Shown piece after piece: positions 1-9,929 of a stretch of 64,000 nt of DNA. Positions within the stretch are counted from its first letter, which is position 1. Every line of letters begins with the position of its first letter. The position numbers were made by a program, and so were the translations under genes. The stretch is from Incurvaria masculella (Eukaryota > Arthropoda > Insecta > Lepidoptera > Incurvariidae), in contig OX335645.2 of the NCBI GenBank assembly GCA_946894095.1, forward strand, positions 21,413,001-21,477,000. Direction: 5' to 3'. Below the pieces are notes generated by a model that saw only the letters and a list, made by a program, of their open reading frames with translations, did no database searches and was not told where the DNA came from.

Positions 1-186
1 TGTCATTATTCGCAGCAATCACAGCGAACAAGAATAGGCAAGAAACTTTGCTGTATTTTTTTCAACGTCCTCTTACTCTAAGTTTACAAAACTGTTTGCC
101 ACTGCTTGACATAGGTAAGGTTTATTGGTACCCGTTTGTGTGAATACATTATTAAAAATCCTTGTGACATATTTTTATATATATTA

Positions 187-400
187 CTAGCGACCCGATC
201 CGGCTCGGCGTAGGAAGACCGTAGGTCCGTCTTCCTGCATCAGAGGGTTGGTCTCTAACCTGTGAACCCAGATTCAGCCATTTACATTAAGATGATTATA
301 CTAGCCAATGCGAATGGTTTGATTGCGTTAAGTTCCTGATCCTAATGGAATGAGAACATGAAAAAATACATGTATAATTCCAGCTAACGTTATACCAAAA
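187..400 (-). mobile_element. Helitron 3'-terminal fragment
   Basis: Read on the minus strand, the end at 187-190 is CTAG followed by T, preceded by a GC-rich CGAGCCGGATCGGGTCG stretch. This is the same kind of terminus as the fuller copies at 14649 and 31178. Helitrons insert between A and T and end in CTRR, which fits. The inner boundary near 400 is a guess because similarity to the other copies fades quickly. Non-autonomous; no Rep/helicase frame is visible. Confidence 0.5.
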
Positions 401-620
401 CAGAAAGAAAAATGTTACAGAAATTGATAATTTATGCATGGAAGTCAGGTCTCAAATATATTATTTTTCAAGTTTGCGGCTCATATTGATATTAACTAAT
501 ATTTATTTGAATACCATTTCAAAGATCATAACATTATCTACCCATTCAGCGAAGAACATGTTTAACTTTTCCCAATTTCTTTAACGAAACAATAAAAAAA
601 CCGGTTTCACGCGTTATGTG

Positions 621-767
621 GGTTGGTCACATTTAGAAAGAATTATTCCGAGCTGCTCTAACTAAGCGATGTCGGGCTCTAGCTATCTCGTTTTAATCGC
701 AAAAATTGGTCCAAAATGTTTAGGTATGAGGATGCTCTTAACGCGACCAAAAATGTCGTGACCAACC
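621..767. mobile_element. Short inverted-terminal-repeat element (MITE-like)
   Basis: The segment opens with GGTTGGTCACATTT and closes with the reverse complement, interrupted by two extra bases (AAATG, TC, GTGACCAACC). The 147-bp interior has no coding capacity. No clear target duplication was seen, so class is unassigned. A chance inverted repeat of this length is unlikely but not excluded. Confidence 0.45.
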
Positions 768-1589
768 GGAATATCTGAATACAGGTGTACAGAGCACCGT
801 ACACAGATGAAGCGGCCAAACAGTGCTATATTTTCGACTTGGTTATTATGAATTACGAATATGAAATATAGCCCATATTAGATACGGATAATGTAGTTTT
901 CCATTAGTGAAAGAATTTATAGAATCGCTTCCGTTGTTCCAAAAATTACCCTGACCAAAAAAAACAAACAATCAAACATTACCTATTTATATAATATTGT
1001 AGATAAGTATTTATCATTGATGATAAGAGAAGACCTAAGATCTACAGTTTATGCCGTATGCAGTTCATGACTAATATCAATTTTGTTTAGCAACGACTAT
1101 GCCCGCCATTAACATATTGCGGCCAGTCCCCACAAAACAGCACCCGTTCACGAGCATCACGCGCCGGGTCCAGCCATCGCCTCTCTCAACCATATTGGAA
1201 AAGAGGTGACTTGAACCGCAAGCAAGGACCTTGAAGCGATACACTACTCCAGTGGCAACAAGAAAAAAATGTGATACACGTGCACGTTTAGTATTAATAC
1301 TAATGTTACCGAACCCCATGTGAATGAGCATATTCCCTGCTTGATACGCGTTGAGTGATGTTTGCCAACCCTGGCATGTAAAACGTTTCTGTGTCTACTA
1401 GGAACCTACTGGTATGACTGACAAAAATATTGCAGCAGATAGATCTAGTATGATGAACGGCTATACCGATTCGACAATTATTTTTTCGAAAATTTGTCGA
1501 AATCCGAGGATGTTTCTTAGCTATAGTTGGATCCGGTAGGTGACGTCGTTGTCGAGATCCAGAACTGACCGTTCGAATAACACGCCCGT
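768..1589. other. Unassigned stretch with two overlapping antisense open frames
   Basis: The minus strand has open frames of 105 codons (1306-1623) and 84 codons (1077-1331) that overlap by 26 bases in different frames. I recognise no domain in either. The second ends in IVVAKQN after a Cys/Gly-rich middle. Their position just inside a Helitron 3' end (1662) could mean captured or decayed element sequence, but I cannot support a gene call. The remainder (768-1076) is AT-rich with nothing recognised. Confidence 0.3.
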
Positions 1590-1662
1590 GATTTAGCCGG
1601 GCTCCGATCGGTTGAATGTCCAAAACGAAATCGGCCCGAGCAGAGTCGGAAACCTCAGCTAG
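1590..1662 (+). mobile_element. Helitron 3'-terminal fragment
   Basis: The segment ends CGGAAACCTCAGCTAG followed by T, matching the CAGCTAG|T terminus of the copies at 14896 and 31411. It is preceded by the usual GC-rich GAGCAGAGTCGG stem region. The 5' end is not visible. Confidence 0.55.
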
Positions 1663-2140
1663 TATTTAGATAGTTTCACTATCGTTCTTGCCAAAAAGGA
1701 ATTATTTTGAATAAAAGTGATAAGGAAACATGATCGTACATGACGACAAAATTACTTCTGCTTTATTAAAAGAAAATATTAATAACAAAAATTCTACAAG
1801 GATATATGGTCTCGATTCGTTACGGAGATACCCTGCTCTATTAAGCACCGCTAGCTGCGGCGTTGACATACGGACGGACGAGGTGACGGATGGATCATGT
1901 TATAAGTTTATTGTCACTTTTTAGAGTTGATGACATCCGCTCTTAAATGAGGCTTAACTTCTTAGTAAGATTTGGTTGTGGTGTTAAATGTATGTGCTAT
2001 TACATCTGGGAGATTTCGGATTCACCCGAATTATGTATTTATTCAAAAGAAAAAAAATACTGGTATCGAATAAACTATAATATCTCATGTAAGCAAATAT
2101 AATTTTTCGTACTAATCAAGTAAGTCGACTTTTCCAAGGA
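1663..2140. other. AT-rich stretch, nothing recognised
   Basis: A short 64-codon open frame at 1730-1924 has no recognisable domain and an AT-rich codon pattern like its surroundings. I see no repeat, RNA or regulatory feature that I can support. Confidence 0.3.
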
Positions 2141-2144
2141 ATGT

Positions 2145-2520
2145 GATATGTATGTATGTATAATCGACCGGAAAGCACCGATCTTTAATGAATATGTCAT
2201 TAAAGAAATAAAGCTGTAAAAAGAAGTAGATATGTTACATGCATGTATGTATAATCGACCGTGAAGCAAGGACACGTTAATTGAAGAAGGAGCCCAGTAA
2301 AAATAACTTCTTTACGAATATACTGCAAGGCTGGACCCGAACCAGCAAAACATACCATTCGCGGGGGTATTGCGTCTTCAAATTACGCCACTTGCTGTAT
2401 ACCCATAATTTAGAATTATTTTACAGTCCCTCCTACAGTCGTATTCAGAGTGAACCTGTCAAAAGTGATTACGGGATTAGCACCGGACTAACCATTCAAA
2501 AACGGGTTTAGTCCGACCTC
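2145..2520 (+). repeat. Dispersed repeat with ATAATCGACC core (two tandem starts)
   Basis: The core TGTATAATCGACC plus a following AAGCA(A/C) occurs at about 2158 and again at about 2250. The second copy runs on into a block (AAAATAAC...ATACTGCAAGGCTGG) that is recognisably related to 6075-6180. Further cores lie at 48035 (+) and, inverted, near 20990, 23085 and 48395; the downstream block is also echoed near 41170. Class unknown; it could be the untranslated region of a retrotransposon. Confidence 0.5.
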
Positions 2521-2570
2521 AATACGCGTACTAAAGTTAGTCTAGCCAGCTCTGAAGACTGCTTATAGTG

Positions 2571-2626
2571 TTTAATATTATATCTATATTATATATTTAT
2601 TATATCTATTATATATATTATATCTA
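2571..2626. repeat. AT-rich microsatellite (TATATCTAT-like)
   Basis: Simple-sequence run of TATATCTATTATATATT-type units immediately upstream of a SINE. The SINE inserted at its edge. Confidence 0.7.
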
Positions 2627-3013
2627 GTCAGCCTCGGTGGCCCAGTGGCGCGACACTTCGGCGCTCGCTCTCCGAAGTTAAGCAACGCTGGGTCCGGTCT
2701 GGTCTTGGATGGGTGACCATTCGACCGTTGAGAGAGGCTGGCCGTGGTTCGGATTCCACGTTAAGCTGTAGGTCCCCTTCCTTTCTTACTAGGTGGTAGG
2801 GTTTATCCCGCCCGGGTTGGTACCATCACATTGGATGAACGATGGTCGAAGCGGCAATGAAAATTGTCCGTGTTTTCCATCCAGTTCAATGTAGCCGTGC
2901 AATATAAGGAAGGTCCTGGCATGGCACTTAGTACCCATGTGGTGTGTTAGGCTAATACCATGACAGAACTTGTGGTATTAGCCATCCATGTCCAGTCACA
3001 TAAAAAAAAAAAA
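2627..3013 (+). mobile_element. SINE, composite tRNA-boxA/5S-headed, full length
   Basis: The element begins GTCAGCCTCGG. A perfect tRNA-type box A (TGGCCCAGTGG) follows, and then a segment that aligns by eye to the middle of 5S rRNA (CCGAAGTTAAGCAACG ... CTTGGATGGGTGACC), covering the 5S box A, intermediate element and box C. A body of about 270 bp leads to CAGTCACATAAA and a poly(A) tail ending at 3013. The body is shared with tRNA-headed copies. Short ATCT matches flank the element and may be a weak target duplication. Such elements are transcribed by RNA polymerase III and moved by a LINE; the partner LINE is not identified here. High similarity to the copies at 10488 and 55320 suggests recent activity. 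Confidence 0.9.
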
Positions 3014-3228
3014 ATCTTGCTTCCACCTATACTTCCTATTCGTAGGAGGCATTGATTACTGGACTACTAAGTGGAAACAGCGCAGCGCCTTCCCTACCCG
3101 CCTCATTTCCTTCTAAGTACATCAGATATCCTTACCGATCATAATTATAACAAAATGAGATCCAAAAAGAATCGAAAGAAAACTTCTCAGTCAAATGATG
3201 CTGAAAATGTCAATCCATAACCGACTGT

Positions 3229-3500
3229 TCAGGCGGCGACAGAGCGGCTCTCATTAGCGAGTGCCCCATAGCTATAAGTTTCCAATTTGCCAACAGTCCA
3301 GAGCCAATTAGCTCGGGTGCTGGTCACAAGCGCAGCGCCACAATGCGTGCGTGCCGCCGCTCTCTCCCTCGCGCAACCCCGCGCCGCACGCATCGCCTCG
3401 AGAGCCGCCGCCACTCGACCGCACGCGTGCCACTCTGATCGATACTTCAATAACTCTGCCAGTTCAGAACAAGAGAGCTGTTCGCTCGCCTACACATGAA
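3229..3500. promoter_or_regulatory. CpG-rich island, putative regulatory element
   Basis: A sharply bounded GC/CpG-rich block (CGCGCAACCCCGCGCCGCACG region) lies within AT-rich DNA. Opposed open frames of about 70 codons here are by-products of low AT content. No TATA box is evident. It could be a promoter or enhancer of an unseen transcript; the only evidence is composition. Confidence 0.35.
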
Positions 3501-3669
3501 TCCTAAACAGAGTATGTTCCCACCACGGATAACTTTACGACGTCCTTCGACAGCCCAGTGTCGTCGTCATAATAATCAGGTTAGGTATAGACAAGATAAC
3601 ATTTCAAATCCTAAAATTGTTTGATTAGGGTTAAGCATAAGATATTTCCTCTTCACCATCACCACTATA

Positions 3670-3727
3670 CTTCATTGCCCTTTCGCCCATATTTCATTCG
3701 ATGCGATGATACCAATTCGGGCGAACT
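3670..3727 (-). mobile_element. SINE body fragment
   Basis: TTCATTGCC...CGATGCGATGATACCAATTCGGGCG corresponds, with about ten differences, to the minus-strand SINE body around the GGTACCA block. Both ends are missing. Old, decayed copy. Confidence 0.6.
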
Positions 3728-3807
3728 TAAGAATGGCCCGTAAGCTTTGTTCCCCTACAGACGTAGTTTACTAATCATTTGAAAACCTCTGTTCCAATTG
3801 AATTAAT

Positions 3808-4014
3808 ATTGGATATCTAATATCAGGCAACTAATATCTGTATCTGCACGCTTTTGTTATTTTGAAAAATCCAAACCGAATCAAATGAAAGCAAAAAGAA
3901 AATCTTCATAATAATTTCATTTTCTCTGTGGTTTGACTCAGGATACATTTACCTAAAAACCAAAAAACATGCAGACACGGATATGTGTTGCCTGATATTA
4001 GTTACCAAATATCA
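3808..4014. repeat. Imperfect inverted-repeat element
   Basis: A block around AATATCAGGCAAC at 3818-3850 recurs inverted (GTTGCCTGATATTAG) at 3980-4008. Similarity extends about 50 bp per arm, into GTATCTGCACG versus the inverted CGTGTCTGCATG. A foldback or MITE remnant is likely; no target duplication was identified. Confidence 0.45.
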
Positions 4015-4479
4015 ATGAATCTGGAAGATTGATTTTCAAATGATTACTAAATTACGTTTGTATGGGAAGCGAAATTTTCTGATGCTTACGTACCCACCTT
4101 AAGAAGCTTATCTAGTAAATATGAAAGGAGGCTTTCTCACGGCTTTTCACGCGGCAGAAGGAGACTTTCTCCGACGTTTCGAGCTGATCGTTCAGCCCGT
4201 TGTCGAAAAGGTAACTGCTGCGTGTGAGTGAGTTTTGTCAAAGATGTATAACGACCGCGGTAATCTTAAAATTGTGTAAGGAGACTTGCAAACCATGGTG
4301 TAAACCCTGATACAAAACATTATCAGACCCAGATATTTGAAATTTGGAGGAAATATTCCTTGAATGGGCGCAATAAGGAGGGGTTTTTTTAAATTTGATC
4401 CCAAAATGGGAAAAGGAGGGCGGCAACATTTGTATTGAGAAAATTTTTGTCGTATTCCTATACTATCATCCATAAGCGA

Positions 4480-4594
4480 TGAAACTTTGATTCCCAGGGA
4501 CGCCCGCGAAGGCTGCTGGTCTCATTTTACCGGGATTCGCTCGTAAATGTCCAAAATTAAATTGACCCAGAGCGGAGCCGCGAATCTCAGCTAG
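4480..4594 (+). mobile_element. Helitron 3'-terminal fragment
   Basis: Ends GCGAATCTCAGCTAG followed by T, after the GAGCGGAGCCGCG stem-like region that the copy at 31178-31411 also has (GAGCGGAGCCGGG). Only about 110 bp are recognisable. The preceding 4100-4480 contains overlapping frames with nothing recognised. Confidence 0.6.
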
Positions 4595-4699
4595 TCTCGG
4601 ACATGAAAAGGTGGATTCTCATTCGAAGAGAGAAATATTCAAATCCTAAGGATTCAACACATTAGACACTAAGCATTAGTACCTATTGGCTGCGCGGCT

Positions 4700-4965
4700 G
4701 AATTTTTTAATTTTTTTTATGCGACCTGACATGGATGGCTTATACCACACAACTACCGTTATGATATTAGCCCAATACACCATATTACCCAAGGAATTAG
4801 GTGCCATGCCAGGACCTTCCCTTTATGAGCACGGCTACATTGAACTGGATGGAAAACACGGACAATTTTTCATTGCCGCTTCGACCATCTTTTCATCCAA
4901 TGCGATGGTACCAACCCGGGCGGGCTTAAACCTTACCACCTAGTAGGGGAAGGGGACCTACAGTT
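4700..4965 (-). mobile_element. SINE, tRNA-type body, 5' head lost
   Basis: A T-rich run (the minus-strand tail) is followed by the complete body to the CTACAGTTT block, where similarity stops. GAGCACGGCT and the AAGGAATTAGGTGCC spacing match the tRNA-headed copy at 19086 rather than the 5S-headed group. An 85-codon frame (4686-4943) is simply the body read through. Confidence 0.8.
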
Positions 4966-5349
4966 TCTTTGTATGATTGAATTCATACACCTAGTTTTAC
5001 ACAATATGTGTACAGTTCATAGAAATCTACGACAAGAAATTGATTCCATAAAATCGGCCTTGTTATGTAGTTACAAATTGTTTTTCGTGATTTTCCATAC
5101 CGCTAGTCATTGTGTAGACACAGTTTATTAATAAACTATCCATCGGAAATTGTGTTCACATTGCGAGTACACTCAAACAACGAATGGCATAGCATATCAG
5201 GTAAGAATTTATTCACTAAAAATCTTATGTAATATTACCTAACTTAACCTAATCTAGCATAACTTAATGTAACTATGGGTCGAGGGTGATGTGTGGGTTC
5301 TTGCCGCTACGTTTCAACCCGTCGTAATAAGAGGTGACAGAAATGTTTG

Positions 5350-5510
5350 TTTGTGGTGCGGATTCCACGTAAAACCGTAGGTCTCTCATATACTTAATAG
5401 GTGATAAGGTTAAACCACCCCAGTTGGTGTTATCGCATTCAATGAATGATAGTCGGAGCGAAAATTGAAATTGTCCGTATTTTGTATCCAGTTCAATGTA
5501 GGATATATTT
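5350..5510 (+). mobile_element. Decayed SINE body fragment
   Basis: GGATTCCACGTAAAACCGTAG, the AGGTGATAAGG block and ATCCAGTTCAATGTAGG align to the body with many substitutions. Head and A-tail are missing. Confidence 0.65.
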
Positions 5511-6074
5511 ATATAATAAATATTCAAGATATAAATTATGTTAAAATATATTATTAAAGACCATTCTTACAAAGCCTATATAAATTGCATATGCATTGGG
5601 TAAACACTCTTGTTTTATATCTCTATATATTTATACCGATGTTGCATTCCATGCATTTGTGAAACAAGAATACCTACGTTGTTCGTAAAAAATAATACGG
5701 GTTTCGTAAAAAACATTTTCTACGGTGGTGTTAGGATGCACATGCACAGCTGGATGTGTGCCTTAGAAATGGCGAAAATGGGTGGGTGGATCTACTATAT
5801 CGAATTTTATTTGAAGTTTTAAATATTGTCTATCCCAAACACGAGTATTTCTCTGAGTGTTTCGAATAATGTAAATGGATCCGATTAATGGATTGATGTA
5901 GACAGTGGCACTGCCTGATACGTGTCTGTCTGCGCGCTTCATTGTTTGTGTAAACAGACCTGTCCACCCTCGCCTCGGCTCTACACCCAATGATATTGCT
6001 AGGTGTGGTGAGAACTCTAAAGATCAATGCGAGGCCCGCAGGTCCGATTTAACGAACATACAAATAATATGCTT

Positions 6075-6148
6075 TGTATATATAATCGACCGTTAATCAA
6101 GGACCCATTAATTAAATAAAGAGGCTGTGAAAATAACAACTTTTTCTT
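6075..6148 (+). repeat. ATAATCGACC dispersed repeat, copy
   Basis: TATATATAATCGACCGTTAATCAAGG followed by a TTAATTAAATAAAG block parallels 2243-2300. It abuts the left arm of the foldback at 6149, so the foldback may be built from or inserted in this family. Confidence 0.5.
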
Positions 6149-6548
6149 GCTTCCGAGAAACGTATACTGCGCTGGAAGAATATAGGATATGTAAGGGATA
6201 GAACCCAATGTAACTTGACCTGGGGTTTACCATAGTAAATTAATTCGCCGGGTTAACAGGTGCAAGTGAGTAATTAAATCTAAGGTTAAGTTGCATTTCG
6301 TATAATGTTAACTGTGTTTTATTTTATATGTTAGCTCTCTTGACCGAATAAAACTGACGTTTTATTCGGTCAAGAGAGCTGAAATTTATTCGTTAGCAAG
6401 GTACGAACTTCAGCTTACGTCAGATTACTTCTTTGGCTGTTCACCCGGCGAGTTCATTTACTATGGTAACATCCCAGATCAATTTACATTGGGTTCTATC
6501 CCTTACGTATCCTGTATTCTTCGAGCGCAGTATACGTTTCTCGGAAGC
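6149..6548. repeat. 400-bp foldback (long inverted repeat) with a perfect palindrome at its centre
   Basis: The outer ~110 bp of each arm match closely when inverted: CGAGAAACGTATACTGCGC, then GGGATAGAACCCAATGTAA, and a CGCCGGGT block. The inner ~60 bp have diverged. The centre (6333-6380) is two perfect 22-bp arms around TGAC. Because of the symmetry, outward reading frames on both strands start with the same residues (MGSIPY), which is not evidence for coding. Confidence 0.8.
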
Positions 6549-6569
6549 ATAAATAACGGACGAGCACTA

Positions 6570-6870
6570 TCCACGGAAATATTCCTCATAATAATAAGCA
6601 TTCCGATATGTCGACCCAGTTCGCTCCCTTCCGGCGGTTTCTCTCCCATTGAGCATCGCCGAAACGTTTCCACAATCGCTCGACCCAAATCTATCTCAGA
6701 TTAACCGTTGGATGTATTGCCGGCGGAGGATGCAGCTCGTCGGAAAATAATGTCACTGGTGAAAAATGATTGGAGCTTCGAGACCCGCCCGGGGAAAATG
6801 TACATTCGTAATTTGTGTGCGGCCCGGCGCTAACGCTCCGATTTTAATGTTTCCGGCTTGAGAGGAATGT
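6570..6870. promoter_or_regulatory. Putative conserved non-coding element
   Basis: Moderately GC-rich, repeat-free sequence with AGATTAACCGTTGG, GCCCGGCGCTAACGC and AATAATGTCACTGG blocks. No coding frame holds through it. Proposed on composition and lack of repeats only. Confidence 0.25.
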
Positions 6871-7505
6871 TACAGCAGGGAATAATATATGATATAAGTA
6901 GGTGATAAGTGTGGGTTCTGGGATGCTTAAATATTTGCTTTAAAGACCACCCGGGGCTTCTGTTTTATCGAGACATCGAGTATCTACTATGCATAGCAAT
7001 GTTTGTGCTTTGAGCACAATCAGTTTGGTGTGTGAGCTTAAGTATTAACTAATTTACAGATTACGGTATATAAAAGAGCATAATAACTGTCTGTGTATCT
7101 GATCTGATCGGATTTCATGTAAAATGCAGCTGGCTATAACATTTTAAATACATATGTAAGGCGATAATGAATTATATTAATGAAACTTTTCAAATAATAT
7201 TTAACAGCATCCCCATCTCCTAGATTTAGAATAAGTTTTTTTTTTTTGTTTATATCCACCTAAATTACCAACGCCGAGCTGAGCTATCTACATAATGCAA
7301 ATCGCTAGTTTTCTTTCGGCTAGCCGAATTTTGGAAGTGACTTGGCATCACAAACGTAACCGTTTTATATTATGTGTGTAGTTTATGCTCTCAGTAAACT
7401 TATTTTAAACTTGTCACAAAAACATATGATGACTTTAAAGAAAACGGTAAATACACCGTACAAAACAATACTAATCTGAAATAAACATATTCACATAAAA
7501 ATGTC
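6871..7505. other. AT-rich stretch, nothing recognised
   Basis: No frame, repeat or RNA feature that I can support. Confidence 0.3.
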
Positions 7506-7509
7506 GATG

Positions 7510-7855
7510 ACGGTGCAATAGTTTCTCGTGTGAAGGTCATGCGTTCAATAGTCGCCCCTCTTGTGCATCACTTTGCTTCTCTTTCGGAATTGGACACGTG
7601 CATTTCATCACAAATTCGAGCTCATGGTTCGGAATCCATGTACAATTGTAGATCTCCTTCAGGTGGTTGGGTTTTAAGGCCGCCCGGGTTGGTAACATAT
7701 CGTATTGGACGACAAGATGGTCGAAGAAGCAATGAAACAAAATCCGTGCTTTCAATCCAGTTCAATGTAGCCGTGCTCATAGTAGGAAGGTCCTGGGATG
7801 GTACCTATTTCTGCACGAATGCGGTCTATTGGCCCAATAACATGACGGTGAGAGA
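7510..7855 (+). mobile_element. Old tRNA-headed SINE
   Basis: The head retains a degenerate box B (GGTCATGCGTTCAATAG). The linker GGAATTGGACACGTGCATTTC parallels that of the copy at 19086, and the body runs to the GGCCCAATAACATGACGG tail. A 129-codon frame spans this copy and is an accident of the repeat. No clean A-tail. Confidence 0.75.
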
Positions 7856-8082
7856 GGTTTTATATACATTTTTAAACTACAAGGCGTTCTTCTCGATCTC
7901 CCAAATCTTACCGAAATGACGCGAAGGAGCGCGTCCAAATAAAGTGCGTAACGCATCCGGCGGCGGAGGGGCGGGGCGGGGCGGGGCCGATCGACCGGAA
8001 GCCTATTACTCGCCAGCGCGGCCGGAAGCGACCCATATATCGTGCCGCACCGCCATGCGCCATGTCGCCTCATATAGATTAG

Positions 8083-8277
8083 AAAAAAAATGCCTAAGTG
8101 CGAGTCGGACTCGTAAACTAAGGGTTCCGTACCATCGTACCTGATTTAACACCGAATCTCGATTTTTGGATCGGTACCTATTTGTTGTTGTAGTGGCAAA
8201 ATAAATATACATTCTGTCAAAATTTCAGCTGCCTACCTATTACGGTTCTGAGATACAGCCCTACTGTCTGTACTCTG
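8083..8277 (+). mobile_element. GTGCGAGTCGG-family repeat, copy A (3'-truncated)
   Basis: An A-run is followed by AGTGCGAGTCGGACTCG, AGGGTTCCGTACCATCGTAC, then GGCAAAATAAATA and TTTCAGCTGCCTACCTATTACGG. The GACG tract and the terminal GGAACCCTAAA are missing. See the copy at 24267 for full structure. Confidence 0.75.
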
Positions 8278-8358
8278 CTGCTGACTGGTATAGAGTACAT
8301 AGATTTAACCAAAATAATCATTTTTTTTTAAATATTCTAAAAAAGTTTTTGTCGTTAC

Positions 8359-8468
8359 ATTCGTCGGAAGCAGGATTAGAACCTGCGACCTTTGGATTAC
8401 ATACCCAGTGGTACAATACATTGTGATCAATCTAAAGACAGATTCGAATTCTGCCTCCGACGAATGTC
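8359..8468. repeat. Inverted pair of tRNA 3'-half-like sequences
   Basis: On the minus strand at the left end, GCAGG-TTCTAAT-CCTGC forms a perfect T-arm followed by TTCCGACGAATGT. On the plus strand at the right end, CAGA-TTCGAAT-TCTG is followed by CCTCCGACGAATGT and CCA. The two halves are thus inverted copies of a tRNA T-arm plus acceptor strand. The 5' halves of a tRNA are not recognisable, so this is not a tRNA gene. A tRNA-derived SINE remnant or a hairpin element is likely. Confidence 0.55.
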
Positions 8469-8477
8469 CACTTTTTT

Positions 8478-8640
8478 AACCGACTTCAAAAAAGGAGGAG
8501 GTTATCAATTCGTCTGTATGTTTTTTTTTATGTTTGTTACCTCATAACGTTTGCCTGGGTGAACCGATTTTGATGATTATTTTTTTAAATGATAGCTAGT
8601 GCTTCCCAAGTGGTCCCATTTTAATTTGGTTAAGTTCTGA
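8478..8640 (+). mobile_element. ACCGACTTCAAA-family dispersed repeat, longer copy
   Basis: Starts AACCGACTTCAAAAAAGG and continues GAGGAGGTTATCAATTCGTC, then a CTGGGTGAACCGATTTTGATG block. I recognise this as a very common lepidopteran dispersed repeat. Class not established. A second, shorter copy starts at 10992. Confidence 0.7.
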
Positions 8641-8809
8641 CAATGATATCCATGAGAAAATCATAAAAGTCTTAAATTTGTATTAAGATGTGTGCGACAA
8701 ATGGACGAATAACTCAATATAACGCCAACATATTTCGGTGATTCTTTTTTTATTGGAAAGGACGTGTACAAATTAGTAAGTTTACTTCAGATTCACTAAA
8801 AATAAACAA

Positions 8810-9109
8810 ATAAAAAAACAAATTTAACAAAAAAAATAACCGACTTCAAAGGAAAAGCACTAAAAAGTAAAAAATAATTTTCATTTTTGTAGTTACGATT
8901 TCTGTAATTTTTTGAGTCGGTGTCAGCCAAGGTTAGGTTAGGTTAGGTTAGGTTAGGTTAGGTTCTCTTGATTGGCGCAGCGCGTGCCCGGCTGACGCTG
9001 ACTCAAAAATAACAGTAATCGTAACTACAAAAATGAAAATTATTTTTTTACTTTTTAGTGCTTTTCCTTTGAAGTCGGTTATTTTTTTTGTTAAATTTGT
9101 TTTTTTATT
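8810..9109. mobile_element. Foldback element with a TTAGG telomere-like block in its loop
   Basis: Arms of about 119 bp (8810-8928 and 8990-9109) match with only about five differences when inverted. Each contains ATAACCGACTTCAAAGG and TTTTTGTAGTTACGAT. The centre holds six GGTTA units plus GGTT (8931-8964), followed by GATTGGCGCAGCGCGTGCCC. The arms share ACCGACTTCAAA with the repeats at 8478 and 10992. TTAGG is the common insect telomere unit. No target duplication was evident. Confidence 0.85.
8931..8964 (+). repeat. Interstitial TTAGG tandem block
   Basis: Six perfect GGTTA repeats plus GGTT. It lies exactly between the arms of the surrounding foldback, so it is part of that element rather than a random array. 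Confidence 0.95.
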
Positions 9110-9159
9110 AGAATATTAAAAACAATCTGATTGCAAAGCTTCAAATGTAGATGTCGCTA

Positions 9160-9235
9160 AAACTCAAATTAATGCGATAACGGTAATTGCGTATCCATTC
9201 AATACATATAATTATCAATACATCACCCATATCGA
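9160..9235. repeat. Dispersed repeat fragment shared with 58070-58130
   Basis: AACTCAAATTAATG(C/A)GATAACGG and ATATCCATTCAATACAT-type blocks occur in the same order at both places. Class unknown. Confidence 0.5.
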
Positions 9236-9249
9236 GATACAGAGGTTTT

Positions 9250-9523
9250 TTCGTAGTCCTAAAAAATGGTCAGGTAGGTACGCGAGGTGATCATTGATCC
9301 GAGGTAGGGTCCATGAAAATGAATTTCACATTTTCGAAGATTCCGTTGCATATCCTAAAATGTCCTGTAGATTCATCCAGTTAAAGTCTGGTGTCTACTT
9401 TTACTTTGTTTATATTAGAGGAAATCTGTAATTAGCAACATATTTTAGCTCATCTATTATGTTAACTTGTGATGTAGCACGCTGTTGATTTCCCAAATAA
9501 AATAAAATAAAATAAAATAAAAC
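9250..9523 (+). mobile_element. Probable LINE 3'-UTR remnant with AAAAT tail
   Basis: The stretch ends GCTGTTGATTTCCCAAATAA followed by five AAAAT units, the style of tail carried by non-LTR retrotransposons. No reverse-transcriptase frame remains. The tail itself (9495-9523) is a simple repeat. Confidence 0.35.
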
Positions 9524-9929
9524 AAAAAACATCGCTTCCTACTTTTTAAAATATTCTAAAGTTAGTCCCAATTTGCAAATTTATATTATTGTGCAGTCCG
9601 CAAATTGTTAGTGATAGCTTATCATTCTGAAAAATCGGTCCTTAGGAACTTCTTACTCAAAAAAATCAGCGATAACAACAAACAGAATATATTCATGTCT
9701 TTAAAAAAGCTTTACCAAAAAACACGTCGGCTAGGAAAACGTAGATTTTTCGATCTTGTTAGCACTGCAGAAAACATTTATTTTATGAGCCCATCATGCG
9801 ATATTTTTCCGTTTTGTCTCACTGACTTGTGCCGACGAAGGAAAATCTAGAAGGCATATAGAGGCGGGGTAATAATTGACCATCAGCTGTAAATTTAACA
9901 TCGGGAGATTACGTTTTTTATTTTCAACT

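Noticed and set aside
4686..4943. Recurring peptide frame with VPTRAGL across several loci
   Set aside because: It is the SINE body read in one frame; similarity is at DNA level and frames are not preserved between copies.
5232..5262. Second telomere-like block (TTACCTAACTTAACCTAATC)
   Set aside because: Units are irregular and not TTAGG; random AT-rich similarity.
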